In this document: positions 14,399 through 21,618 of the stretch, one piece after another
How positions within the stretch are numbered: the first letter of the stretch is position 1
How the letters are laid out: each line of letters begins with the position of its first letter
NCBI GenBank assembly: GCA_045541535.1
Contig: JAZQJG010000017.1
Location: 1 to 25,163, forward strand
Direction of reading: 5' to 3'
Origin: Firm-08 sp045541535
Lineage (GTDB): Bacteria; Bacillota; Clostridia; Oscillospirales; QAKW01
DNA: 25,163 nt
Program-made: the position numbers and the translations under genes
Notes under the pieces: model-generated
Database searches by the model: none
The model's input: only the letters and a program-made list of their open reading frames with translations
What the model was told of the DNA's origin: nothing

Positions 14399-15229
14399 AT
14401 GAGAAAAAATATTGAATTCGGTATTGATATCGGTTACGTCGCCGCCAGCGTGGGCTGGGAGCCCGCCGTCAAAATGATTTCCGAGGCCGGCTTTACCCTG
14501 CTGGACTATAATCCCCCCATCCATCTGGACGATTGGGAAGATTATATGAAGCGGGATCTGGCCCTGTTTGAAAAGAACGGCCTGCGGGTGCATCAGACCC
14601 ATTGCCCCTTCTACCGCTACGTAGCCTTTGAAGAAAAGCAAAACCTGATGCGGGAGCGCATTTACGACGCCACGGTGAAAAGCGGCGCCGAATTTATGGT
14701 AGTCCACGGCGATGAATTTAACATTGCCAAACAGGAATACACCCCCGAAAACGCCTTTCAGTATAACTATAATATGTTTGCTCCCTTTGTGGAGCGGGCG
14801 GAGAAGGACGGCGTGAAGGTCGCCTTTGAAACGGTGTTTGCCGACAGCGTGAAGACCATGGAGCGCTATTGTGCCAGAGCCGAAGAGCTGGAGCGGCTGA
14901 TCCGTTCCTTTAACAGCGATGCCGCCGTGTGCTGCTGGGACTTCGGCCACGCCAACGTTTCCTTTAAAAAGGAACAATACGAGGTGGCCCGCCGTCTGGG
15001 CGACAAGCTAGCCTGCACCCACGTGCACGACAACTGCGGCCATCACGACGATCACCTGCTCCCCTTCCAGGGCAACATTGATTGGAAAGAGATCGTTGCC
15101 GCCTTTAAGGAGTCCGACTATAAGGGGCAGTTCGTATACGAACTGGTATACGGCAAGATCGCTCCCGAGCTGATGCCCGACTATCTGGACTATCTGATGA
15201 AAACCGCCAAGCACATTTGCTCCCTGTAA
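14399..15229 (+). CDS. Sugar phosphate isomerase/epimerase-like TIM-barrel protein
   Basis: A 276-residue xylose-isomerase-like TIM barrel (AP endonuclease 2 superfamily), normal length for the group. The expected metal site is complete: E144 in 'VAFETVF', D181 in 'CWDFGHAN', H210 in 'THVHDN' and E248 in 'VYELVYG'. H184 and D211 are likely second-shell or catalytic residues. Members isomerise or epimerise sugars, inositols or hydroxy acids in the cytoplasm. It is the second gene of a pair with the PRTase-like protein and is followed by a strong terminator. The substrate cannot be inferred from these neighbours. Confidence 0.85.
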   Translation: MRKNIEFGIDIGYVAASVGWEPAVKMISEAGFTLLDYNPPIHLDDWEDYMKRDLALFEKNGLRVHQTHCPFYRYVAFEEKQNLMRERIYDATVKSGAEFMVVHGDEFNIAKQEYTPENAFQYNYNMFAPFVERAEKDGVKVAFETVFADSVKTMERYCARAEELERLIRSFNSDAAVCCWDFGHANVSFKKEQYEVARRLGDKLACTHVHDNCGHHDDHLLPFQGNIDWKEIVAAFKESDYKGQFVYELVYGKIAPELMPDYLDYLMKTAKHICSL

Positions 15230-15236
15230 GTAAAAG

Positions 15237-15263
15237 AAGCGTTGTGGAAAAACCACAACGCTT
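15237..15263 (+). terminator. Terminator after the epimerase gene
   Basis: An 11-bp stem (15237-15247 with 15253-15263), five-A loop and T-run. Confidence 0.93.
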
Positions 15264-15268
15264 TTTTA

Positions 15269-15297
15269 TTGACAACGTATAGTTCCTATATTATAAT
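15269..15297 (+). promoter_or_regulatory. Consensus promoter for the cysK operon
   Basis: TTGACA (15269-15274), exactly 17 bases, then TATAAT (15292-15297): perfect consensus, just after the preceding terminator. The leader is only about 30 bases, too short for a T-box or SAM riboswitch. Confidence 0.9.
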
Positions 15298-15334
15298 TCT
15301 ATAATATATTAATACTTAAGCAAAGGAAACCGTT

Positions 15335-16273
15335 ATGATCTGTAACACGATTTTAGAGGCGATGGGCAATACCCCCATCATTCGCCTGCAACATATGGCC
15401 GACCCCGAGGGCGCCGAAATTTTGGTAAAGTTTGAGGGGCTGAACGTGGGCGGCTCCATCAAGACCCGCACCGCCTATAATATGATCAAAGACGCCCGCA
15501 GTAAGGGGCTGTTGCACGAGAACAGCGTGATCGTGGAGCCCACCAGCGGCAATCAGGGCATCGGCCTGGCATTGGTGGGAGCCGTGCTGGGATATAAGGT
15601 GAAAATCATTATGCCCGACTCGGTGAGTGAGGAGCGGCGCAAGCTGGTGGAGCATTACGGTGCCGAGGTGATCCTGGTCCACGACGACGGCAACATCGGT
15701 CTGTGCATTGAAGAATGTCTGCAGCTTGCATTGCAATACAAGGCGGAGGATCCCAACGTATTCGTCCCCCAACAGTTTGAAAATCCCGCCAACCCCGCCA
15801 TCCAGCGCAGTGGCACCGCCGCAGAGATCATAGAACAGGTGGACGGACCCATCCACGGCTTTTGCTCCGGCATCGGTACCGGCGGCACCATCACCGGCAT
15901 CGGTGAGGTGCTGAAAGCCCACAATCCCGATATAACCATCTGGGCAGTGGAGCCGGAGAATGCCGCCATCCTGTCCGGCGGCAGTATCGGCACCCACGTG
16001 CAAATGGGTATCGGTGACGGTGTGATTCCTGAAATTTTGAATCAAAATATCTACGACGAGGTATGCATCGTTAAGGATGAGGAAGCCCTGCAGACTGCCA
16101 AGGATCTGGCGTGCAAGGAGGGCATTATGTGTGGTATCAGCAGTGGTACCAACGTGGCCGCCGCCATCCGTCTGGCCAAAAAGCTGGGCAAGGGCAAACG
16201 GGTGGTCACCGTCCTGCCCGACACGGCGGAGCGGTATTTCTCCACCCCCTTATTTGAAACAACAGAGGAGTAA
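15335..16273 (+). CDS. cysK: Cysteine synthase family PLP enzyme
   Basis: A 312-residue fold-type II PLP enzyme. The PLP lysine is K43 in 'NVGGSIKTRTA'. The substrate loop 'TSGNQG' and the phosphate-binding 'GTGGTITG' are intact. Expected reaction: O-acetylserine plus sulfide to cysteine. The 'SIKTR' form replaces the usual 'SVKDR', a variant I associate with a clostridial branch. That branch could include enzymes using other nucleophiles or substrates. AAAGGAAA precedes the ATG. The downstream esterase begins 6 bases after the stop, with its Shine-Dalgarno inside the cysK end. It may therefore serve that pathway rather than general cysteine supply, and no cysE or sulfur gene is nearby. Confidence 0.85.
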   Translation: MICNTILEAMGNTPIIRLQHMADPEGAEILVKFEGLNVGGSIKTRTAYNMIKDARSKGLLHENSVIVEPTSGNQGIGLALVGAVLGYKVKIIMPDSVSEERRKLVEHYGAEVILVHDDGNIGLCIEECLQLALQYKAEDPNVFVPQQFENPANPAIQRSGTAAEIIEQVDGPIHGFCSGIGTGGTITGIGEVLKAHNPDITIWAVEPENAAILSGGSIGTHVQMGIGDGVIPEILNQNIYDEVCIVKDEEALQTAKDLACKEGIMCGISSGTNVAAAIRLAKKLGKGKRVVTVLPDTAERYFSTPLFETTEE

Positions 16274-16279
16274 CTTGAT

Positions 16280-17017
16280 TTGGAAACACAGAATATTCGG
16301 CATTATTCCCAACATTTACAGCGGGAAATGGAATGCAAAATTTACGGTCGGGGCGGTCAGCCCGTGCTGTTTATCCCCTGTCAGGACGGCAGATTTTTTG
16401 ACTTTGAAAATTTCAATATGACCGACACCTGGGGCAACTGGCTGGAGGCCGGTGAGGTAACGGTGCTGGCCGTGGACACCATTGACAAGGAAACCTGGTC
16501 GGAAACGCTGACCCCCGCCTTTGACCGGGCCCGTCGGCACGAGGCCTGGATGCAATATCTGGTCAACGAGGCGGTGCCGCTGTTGGAGCAGTTTTGCGGC
16601 CGGGGCGGCACCATCGCTTTCGGTTGCAGTTTGGGGGCTACCCATGCTGTCAATCTGTTTTTGCGGTTTCCCGATACCTTCGGCGGCTGTCTGGCCCTGA
16701 GCGGTATCTACGACGCCGCCTATGGCTTTGGCGATTATATGGACGAGGTAGTGTATCAAAACTCCCCCGTGCATTATATGGAAAACCTGCCCTGGGATCA
16801 CCCCTACGTAGAAAAGATCAATCGGGGACGGGGCATCATCTGCGTGGGCACCGGTGCCTGGGAAATTCCCGACACCACCTTCCGCCTTAAGGAGCTCTTT
16901 GATCAAAAGGGCATCCACGTATGGGTGGACGTATGGGGGAGCGACGTGGAGCACGATTGGCCCTGGTGGCACAAGCAGGTCGCCTATTTCGTCCCCAAAC
17001 TATTAAACAAGGAGTAA
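16280..17017 (+). CDS. Alpha/beta hydrolase, esterase-like
   Basis: A 245-residue alpha/beta hydrolase of the putative esterase (EstA/FrsA-like, antigen 85-like) group. The nucleophile elbow is 'GCSLGA' with S117; a C-terminal 'DVEHDWPWWHKQ' segment supplies the likely His and 'HDWP' loop. 'FIPCQDGRFFDFENF' near the N-terminus is characteristic of a clostridial subfamily that I recall beside ATP-grasp genes. The start is TTG at 16280, nine bases after GAGGAG; the next in-frame ATG is inside the conserved region. No signal peptide, so cytoplasmic. Its stop is followed after three bases by the ATP-grasp start. Substrate is unknown; it might process the ligase product. Confidence 0.75.
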   Translation: METQNIRHYSQHLQREMECKIYGRGGQPVLFIPCQDGRFFDFENFNMTDTWGNWLEAGEVTVLAVDTIDKETWSETLTPAFDRARRHEAWMQYLVNEAVPLLEQFCGRGGTIAFGCSLGATHAVNLFLRFPDTFGGCLALSGIYDAAYGFGDYMDEVVYQNSPVHYMENLPWDHPYVEKINRGRGIICVGTGAWEIPDTTFRLKELFDQKGIHVWVDVWGSDVEHDWPWWHKQVAYFVPKLLNKE

Positions 17018-17020
17018 GCA

Positions 17021-18214
17021 ATGAAAAATATCATTTTTATTTCTCCCAACTTCCCTACCAATTATTGGATGTTTTGCAGCGAGCTGAAAAACAACGGGAT
17101 GAACGTGTTGGGAATCGGCGACCAGCCCTATGATCAGCTACGGGCGGAACTGAAGGACAGCCTGACCGAATATTATAAGGTAGACAGTCTGGAAAACTAC
17201 GACGAGGTGTACCGTGGCGTGGCCTTCTTTGCCTTCCGCTACGGTCCCATTGATTGGCTGGAGAGCAACAACGAATATTGGCTGGAGCAGGATGCAAGAC
17301 TGCGCACCGACTTTAACATTCAAAGCGGCTTTCAGGTCAGCGATATGGAGCGCATCAAGCACAAATCCAAGATGAAGGCCTATTACACCGCCGCCGGCAT
17401 TCCTGTGGCCAGATATTATATGGTGGCCACCTTGGAGGGTTGCCGCGCATTTATTAAAAAAGTAGGTTATCCCGTAATCGTAAAGCCCGACAACGGGGTG
17501 GGCGCCGCCGCCACCTATAAGCTTTCAACCGACGAAGAACTGGTGGCCTTTTATGAGAGTTATCCCAAGGACGTCCCCTATATTATGGAGGAGTTTATCC
17601 ACGCCGAGGTCAATTCCTACGACGCCATTATCGACGCCAATGGCAAGCCCATCTTTGAAACGGGCAACGTGACCCCCATGTCCATTATGGACATCGTGAA
17701 CAACGCCGACAACTCCCTCTATTATATCGTCAAAAATCTGCCCGCCGACGTGCGTAAGGCAGGACGGGCCACGGTGAAGAGCTTTGGGGTCAAGAGCCGA
17801 TTCGTCCACTTTGAATTCTTCCGTTTGACCAAAGATCAGAAGGGTCTGGGCAAAGAGGGCGACGTGGTGGCGTTGGAGGTCAATATGCGTCCCTGCGGCG
17901 GCTTTACCCCCGATATGATCAACTTTGCCAATTCCATCAACGTCTACAAGGTCTGGGCGGATATGATCGCCTTCGGCGGCAGTGATCTTGTTCCCGGAGA
18001 ACGTTCCTTCTGCGCCTTTGCCGGCCGCAGAGAGGGCAAAAATTTTGTACTCTCCAATGAAGAACTGGCAGAAAAATACCGTGAAAATCTGCGGATGGTG
18101 GAGCGGATCCCCGATGCCCTGGCCGGCGCTATGGGCAATCAGATGTTTGTGGCCACCTTCCCCACCAAAAAGGAAATGGATAAGTTTTACAGCGACGCCG
18201 TCGCCTGTAAATAG
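17021..18214 (+). CDS. ATP-grasp carboxylate-amine ligase-like protein
   Basis: A 397-residue protein with an N-terminal Rossmann-like pre-ATP-grasp domain (about 1-110, 'IIFISPNFPTNYW') and an ATP-grasp core (about 115-320). The ATP site is seen as 'YPVIVKPDNGVGAAATYKL' (the lysine and glycine-rich loop) and 'YIMEEFIHAEVNSYD'. Magnesium ligands are in 'VVALEVNMRPCGGFTPDM' (E and N). Such enzymes join a carboxylate to an amine through an acylphosphate, forming peptide-like or amide products in the cytoplasm. It lies mid-operon, with AAGGAG overlapping the esterase end. It is not purine, D-Ala-D-Ala or glutathione-type by motif. The product is unknown. Confidence 0.85.
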   Translation: MKNIIFISPNFPTNYWMFCSELKNNGMNVLGIGDQPYDQLRAELKDSLTEYYKVDSLENYDEVYRGVAFFAFRYGPIDWLESNNEYWLEQDARLRTDFNIQSGFQVSDMERIKHKSKMKAYYTAAGIPVARYYMVATLEGCRAFIKKVGYPVIVKPDNGVGAAATYKLSTDEELVAFYESYPKDVPYIMEEFIHAEVNSYDAIIDANGKPIFETGNVTPMSIMDIVNNADNSLYYIVKNLPADVRKAGRATVKSFGVKSRFVHFEFFRLTKDQKGLGKEGDVVALEVNMRPCGGFTPDMINFANSINVYKVWADMIAFGGSDLVPGERSFCAFAGRREGKNFVLSNEELAEKYRENLRMVERIPDALAGAMGNQMFVATFPTKKEMDKFYSDAVACK

Positions 18215-18229
18215 GAAAGGAACAAAGGT

Positions 18230-18868
18230 ATGCTCGGTGTAATTTTTGATATGGACGGCACCCTGCTGGACACCCAGCGCATCTACGTTGATGCGTGGGA
18301 GGCCATCGGGCCGGAATACGGTGTAACGGGTCTGGGCGCACACATCCCCGCCGTTTGCGGTATGAGTGTTGACGCTTGGCAGCAATATCTACGGGAGCGC
18401 TTTCCCTCTATTGTACTGGACGAATTTTACGATAAGGTTAAAGACTATATTCAAAAAAATCTCATTATCCGCTTTATGCCGGGTGCCAAAGAACTGATGG
18501 ATTTTTTAAAAGAGCATCACGTTCCCATGGCCATTGCCTCCGGCTCCTCCCGGAATCTGATCGAGTATTACTTTTCCCATCTGGGCGGGTTGGGAGATTT
18601 TGAAGCCGTGGTAGGCGGTGACGAAATAGAGCACTCCAAGCCGGCCCCCGACATCTTTTTAAAGGCAGCGAAAAAAATGGGTGTGGTGCCCGAAAACTGT
18701 ATCGTCTTTGAGGATGCGGAAAACGGCCTGCGGGCAGGTCTTGCCGCCGGTATGCGCTGTGTTGCCGTGCCCGACGTGGCCCCCATTAGCGCGGCAATGC
18801 GCCAAGAACTGTTTGGCTGCATTGACTCCCTGGCCGACGGCATTTCGCTGATCAAGCCCCTGCTGTAA
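18230..18868 (+). CDS. HAD superfamily phosphatase / phosphoglucomutase-like
   Basis: A 212-residue HAD hydrolase, subfamily IA with a helical cap. Motif I is 'DMDGT' (D7 nucleophile, D9 acid/base), motif II is 'IASGSS', motif III is the lysine in 'HSKPAPDIF', and motif IV is 'VFEDAENG'. This form is typical of beta-phosphoglucomutase-like and small sugar or nucleotide phosphatases. AAAGGAAC lies before the ATG. It starts 15 bases after the ATP-grasp stop in the same operon, so it may dephosphorylate an intermediate or product of that pathway. Substrate is unknown. Confidence 0.85.
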   Translation: MLGVIFDMDGTLLDTQRIYVDAWEAIGPEYGVTGLGAHIPAVCGMSVDAWQQYLRERFPSIVLDEFYDKVKDYIQKNLIIRFMPGAKELMDFLKEHHVPMAIASGSSRNLIEYYFSHLGGLGDFEAVVGGDEIEHSKPAPDIFLKAAKKMGVVPENCIVFEDAENGLRAGLAAGMRCVAVPDVAPISAAMRQELFGCIDSLADGISLIKPLL

Positions 18869-18881
18869 TATAGTGAACAAA

Positions 18882-19358
18882 ATGAAACTGAAGGATATTT
18901 TTCCCTATCGGAAGGTAATGCTACAGAGTCCCCTTTCTCCGGAAGAGGCAAGACACGCACTTTCGCTGGACACTGCGGCCAATCCCTTTGTCGCAAAAGA
19001 CAAGGATTTTATCGGCGCGACGGATACATCCGGTTTTCGTGTATTTCCGTCCTCCCGTTTTCTTTGGTGGCGGAAACCGCTAACCCAAGCCAAGGGCACC
19101 TTTTTCCCCACAAACCACGGCTCTGCCATTGAAATCGCCTTTTGCTTTGACGCTTTGACGACGGTTTTATCCGGCTTTGCGATTTTCTTTTTTATTTTAC
19201 TACTTACCGTGTCCATCCTTTCCAAAACCATTGTGGAAAACATAGTTTTCCTTGCGATTATTCCGATCGCCTTATTAATAATCTCTCTTCGTTTCCATCA
19301 CGAATACAAGAATATGCTGAAATTATTTGAGCAAATATTTCAGTGCAACCGCCCCTAA
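18882..19358 (+). CDS. Small membrane protein of unknown function
   Basis: A 158-residue protein if started at the ATG at 18882; a GTG at 18873 would add three residues. Neither start has a good Shine-Dalgarno site, so translation may depend on the upstream gene 13 bases away. The first about 80 residues are soluble, with 'SPLSPEEARHAL' and 'GFRVFPSSRFLWWRKPL'. Two hydrophobic helices follow (about 94-118 and 120-140), then a short charged tail 'RFHHEYKNMLKLFEQIF'. I do not recognise a family. It ends in the operon terminator, whose stem begins in its last codons. Confidence 0.65.
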   Translation: MKLKDIFPYRKVMLQSPLSPEEARHALSLDTAANPFVAKDKDFIGATDTSGFRVFPSSRFLWWRKPLTQAKGTFFPTNHGSAIEIAFCFDALTTVLSGFAIFFFILLLTVSILSKTIVENIVFLAIIPIALLIISLRFHHEYKNMLKLFEQIFQCNRP

Positions 19359-19376
19359 GGCAAAAGCCTTGGGGGC
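19351..19376 (+). terminator. Terminator of the cysK operon
   Basis: An 11-bp GC-rich stem (19351-19361 with 19366-19376, one G-T pair), AAAA loop, then TTGC and a seven-T run. Confidence 0.9.
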
Positions 19377-19405
19377 TTGCTTTTTTTAAAGGGCGGGAGT
19401 ATAAT
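19377..19405 (+). promoter_or_regulatory. Promoter for the histidine phosphatase/ClC pair, nested in the terminator tail
   Basis: TTGCTT (19377-19382), 17-base spacer, TATAAT (19400-19405). The -35 region is also the start of the terminator T-run. Confidence 0.7.
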
Positions 19406-19430
19406 ATTGTCAAAAAAGGAGGAGAAAGAT

Positions 19431-20141
19431 ATGCTGTTTTTTTATATTCGTCACGGTGAACCCACCTACGTGCCCGATGCCCTGACCCCCTTGGGCTGGC
19501 AACAGGCGGAAGCCGTGGGCAAACGGTTGGCCGTACACGGAATGGACCGAATCTTTTCCTCCACCTCCACCCGTGCCATGGAAACGGCCACGCCGCTATG
19601 CAAATTACTGGGCAAGGAAATGACCACCCTTGCATTTGCTCATGAGGATCTGGCCTATCAAGATTTTTGTATTATGTGGGAGGACGGCACCCACGGCTGG
19701 CTATTTGAGGACGAGGAGTCCCGACGACTGCTGTTTTCCCCCGAGGTGTTGACCCTGGGTCACCGATGGTATACGCATCCGAAGTTCTCCCACTACGAAG
19801 CCGGTTGCAAACGCATTGCCAAAGTGGCTACGCAGTTTTTTGAATCCTTGGGATATGAACGCATTGAAGGTACACCGTCGTTCAGGGTAATCCGCCCCAA
19901 TGAGGAGCGGGTAGCCCTGTTTGCCCATGCGGGCTTTGGGCTGGCGTTTCTGAGCTGGCTGATGGACATCCCTTATCCCCGCTTTGCCACCCAGTTTGAT
20001 CTCTGTCATACGGGAATGTGCGTGATTGAATTTAAAGAAGAGAACGGATTGTGCCATCCCAAAATACTGATCCATTCGGCCGACGGACATCTTTATAAAG
20101 AAGATTTGCCGTTGGATTATAACCATAGGGTGAATATTTAA
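19431..20141 (+). CDS. Histidine phosphatase (phosphoglycerate mutase-like) family protein
   Basis: A 236-residue histidine phosphatase superfamily protein. The phosphate-accepting motif is 'RHGEPTY' with His8, and 'STSTRAMETA' and 'LFAHAGFGLAFL' carry the other catalytic Arg and His. I start it at the ATG at 19431, which has AAAGGAGGAG just before it. The frame is open further 5' into the terminator, but that part would not be transcribed. The 'GTHGWLFEDEE' insert is unlike true glycolytic mutases, so a general small phosphatase is more likely. The ClC gene begins one base after its stop, so expression is linked; the reason is unclear. Confidence 0.85.
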   Translation: MLFFYIRHGEPTYVPDALTPLGWQQAEAVGKRLAVHGMDRIFSSTSTRAMETATPLCKLLGKEMTTLAFAHEDLAYQDFCIMWEDGTHGWLFEDEESRRLLFSPEVLTLGHRWYTHPKFSHYEAGCKRIAKVATQFFESLGYERIEGTPSFRVIRPNEERVALFAHAGFGLAFLSWLMDIPYPRFATQFDLCHTGMCVIEFKEENGLCHPKILIHSADGHLYKEDLPLDYNHRVNI

Positions 20142-20142
20142 A

Positions 20143-21456
20143 ATGAAGAAAAAAGATACGTTATTATATATGCTTTTACAGGCGGCGTTGGTGGGCAGCG
20201 CCACCGCCGGACTGCTGTGTTTATTTAAATATGTGAGCAAATACGTCATTGCCACGGGGCTGGGCCTGTACGAGGTACTGCGTGCCCATCTGTGGGCGGT
20301 GTTGCCCGCCGCGGCGGTGCTGTTGGGGCTGGCGGTGCTGAGCGCCTATATCTACCACCGTATTCCCGAACTCAAGGGCGGCGGCATCCCCATCTCCATC
20401 TGCGCCATCAAGGGGCTGACCGCCTTTAACGGCTTTAAAAATCTCATTGGTGTATTTTGTCTGTCCCTGTGCTCCTTCTTTATCGGTCTGCCCTTGGGCA
20501 ACGAGGGACCTTCGGTACAGATGGGCGCCGCTGTGGGTGAGATCGTCAACCGTCTGTTTGGCAAAAAGGAACGGGCCATGGCCCTGACCGGCGGCGCCGG
20601 TAGCGGCTTTTGCGTGGCGACGGGCGCCCCCATCTCCGGCATTCTCTTCGCCGTGGAGGAGGCCCACAAAAAAGTCAGCGGTAAAATCCTGGCCTTCAGC
20701 GCCGTTTCCGTGCTCTTTGCCACGGTGGTCAACGAGTTGTTGGCGCCGATGCTGGGGGTGAGCAAGGGCTTGTTTGCCCCGATGAGCCTGCCGAGTCTGG
20801 GGGTAGGTGAACTGTGGCTACCCCTGCTGGTGGGTGTAGCGGTAGGTCTCTTTGCCACCCTGTTTTTGAAATACTACCGTTTACTGGATACGCTGATCAA
20901 TCGGGTGACGGCCCGCGCCCCCCGATACGTTCGCCTGTTCGTGATCTTTTTACTGACCATGGCGGCCGGCTTATACTGCGGGGAGATGATCTCCACCGGT
21001 CACGATCTCTTTGAGGTATTGACCGAAGGGCACACCGCCCTATGGCTATTGTTACTTATTTTGGCGGTACGCACCACCCTGACCCTGAGCGCCAACACGG
21101 CGGGCGCCACCGGCGGCATCTTTTTACCCTTGTTGGTGCTGGGCGGTACCACGGCGGCGGCCGTGGCGGAGGTGGCCGTAATGTTGGGAATGAACGAGGT
21201 CTATTATCCCGTGGCCGTAATGCTGGGTGTGGTAGGCTGTGTGGCCGGTATGATGAAAATGCCGCTGACCGCACCGGTATTTGCGCTGGAGGCCCTCTCC
21301 CTACAGGGCAATCTGCTGCCGGTAATGATCACCACCGTGATCGCCTTTATCATCCCCGAGCTGTGTGGGGTAGATTCCATTGTGGAAACCATCGTACACC
21401 GCAAGGAACGGACCCATCAGCACAAGGAATCCGCAGCTCCGGTGGAGGCGCTGTAA
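20143..21456 (+). CDS. ClC-family chloride/proton antiporter-like protein
   Basis: A 437-residue membrane protein with the ClC helix-end motifs. They are 'GGGIP' (79-83; Ser of the usual GSGIP is Gly), 'GNEGP' (119-123; the gating glutamate E121 kept, Arg of GREGP replaced by Asn), 'VEE' at 171-173 with E173 at the internal proton glutamate position, and 'GGIFLP' (324-329). Both glutamates favour a proton-coupled antiporter over a channel. There are no C-terminal CBS domains. The Ser-to-Gly change at the central anion site may alter selectivity. It is translationally linked to the phosphatase gene upstream. Confidence 0.88.
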   Translation: MKKKDTLLYMLLQAALVGSATAGLLCLFKYVSKYVIATGLGLYEVLRAHLWAVLPAAAVLLGLAVLSAYIYHRIPELKGGGIPISICAIKGLTAFNGFKNLIGVFCLSLCSFFIGLPLGNEGPSVQMGAAVGEIVNRLFGKKERAMALTGGAGSGFCVATGAPISGILFAVEEAHKKVSGKILAFSAVSVLFATVVNELLAPMLGVSKGLFAPMSLPSLGVGELWLPLLVGVAVGLFATLFLKYYRLLDTLINRVTARAPRYVRLFVIFLLTMAAGLYCGEMISTGHDLFEVLTEGHTALWLLLLILAVRTTLTLSANTAGATGGIFLPLLVLGGTTAAAVAEVAVMLGMNEVYYPVAVMLGVVGCVAGMMKMPLTAPVFALEALSLQGNLLPVMITTVIAFIIPELCGVDSIVETIVHRKERTHQHKESAAPVEAL

Positions 21457-21482
21457 AAATTGTGATTTCCCCCTTTTAGTGC

Positions 21483-21511
21483 TTGACTTTTCCAAGGGGT
21501 TGTGCTATGAT
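21483..21511 (+). promoter_or_regulatory. Promoter for the CPA2 antiporter
   Basis: TTGACT (21483-21488), 17-base spacer, TATGAT (21506-21511), giving a leader of about 90-100 bases. Confidence 0.8.
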
Positions 21512-21550
21512 TTGTGGGTCAAAAAAATAATGATGACATAACGTACAGAG

Positions 21551-21583
21551 ATACATCCCTGAAGACTATGCCTTCGGGGATGT
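21551..21583 (+). promoter_or_regulatory. Terminator-like hairpin in the antiporter leader (possible attenuator)
   Basis: A stem of about 12 bp near 21551-21583 (left arm ACATCCCTGAAG, right arm CTTCGGGGATGT, one G-T pair) is followed by a T-rich stretch. It lies between the promoter and the start codon. It could be the expression platform of a leader-controlled switch. I cannot match the upstream leader to a known riboswitch. Confidence 0.5.
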
Positions 21584-21618
21584 GTATTTTTGTAAAAATC
21601 AGAAAGAGGATGAAGAAA

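Noticed and set aside
15298..15334. T-box or SAM riboswitch before cysK
   Set aside because: The leader is only about 30 bases, too short for either.
20143..21456. Fluoride-type ClC
   Set aside because: Family-typical fluoride-branch substitutions are not clearly present, and no fluoride riboswitch is seen upstream.
21514..21618. N-terminal extension of the CPA2 antiporter from an upstream GTG
   Set aside because: The GTG coincides with the predicted transcription start, and the extension is hydrophilic and overlaps the leader hairpin.
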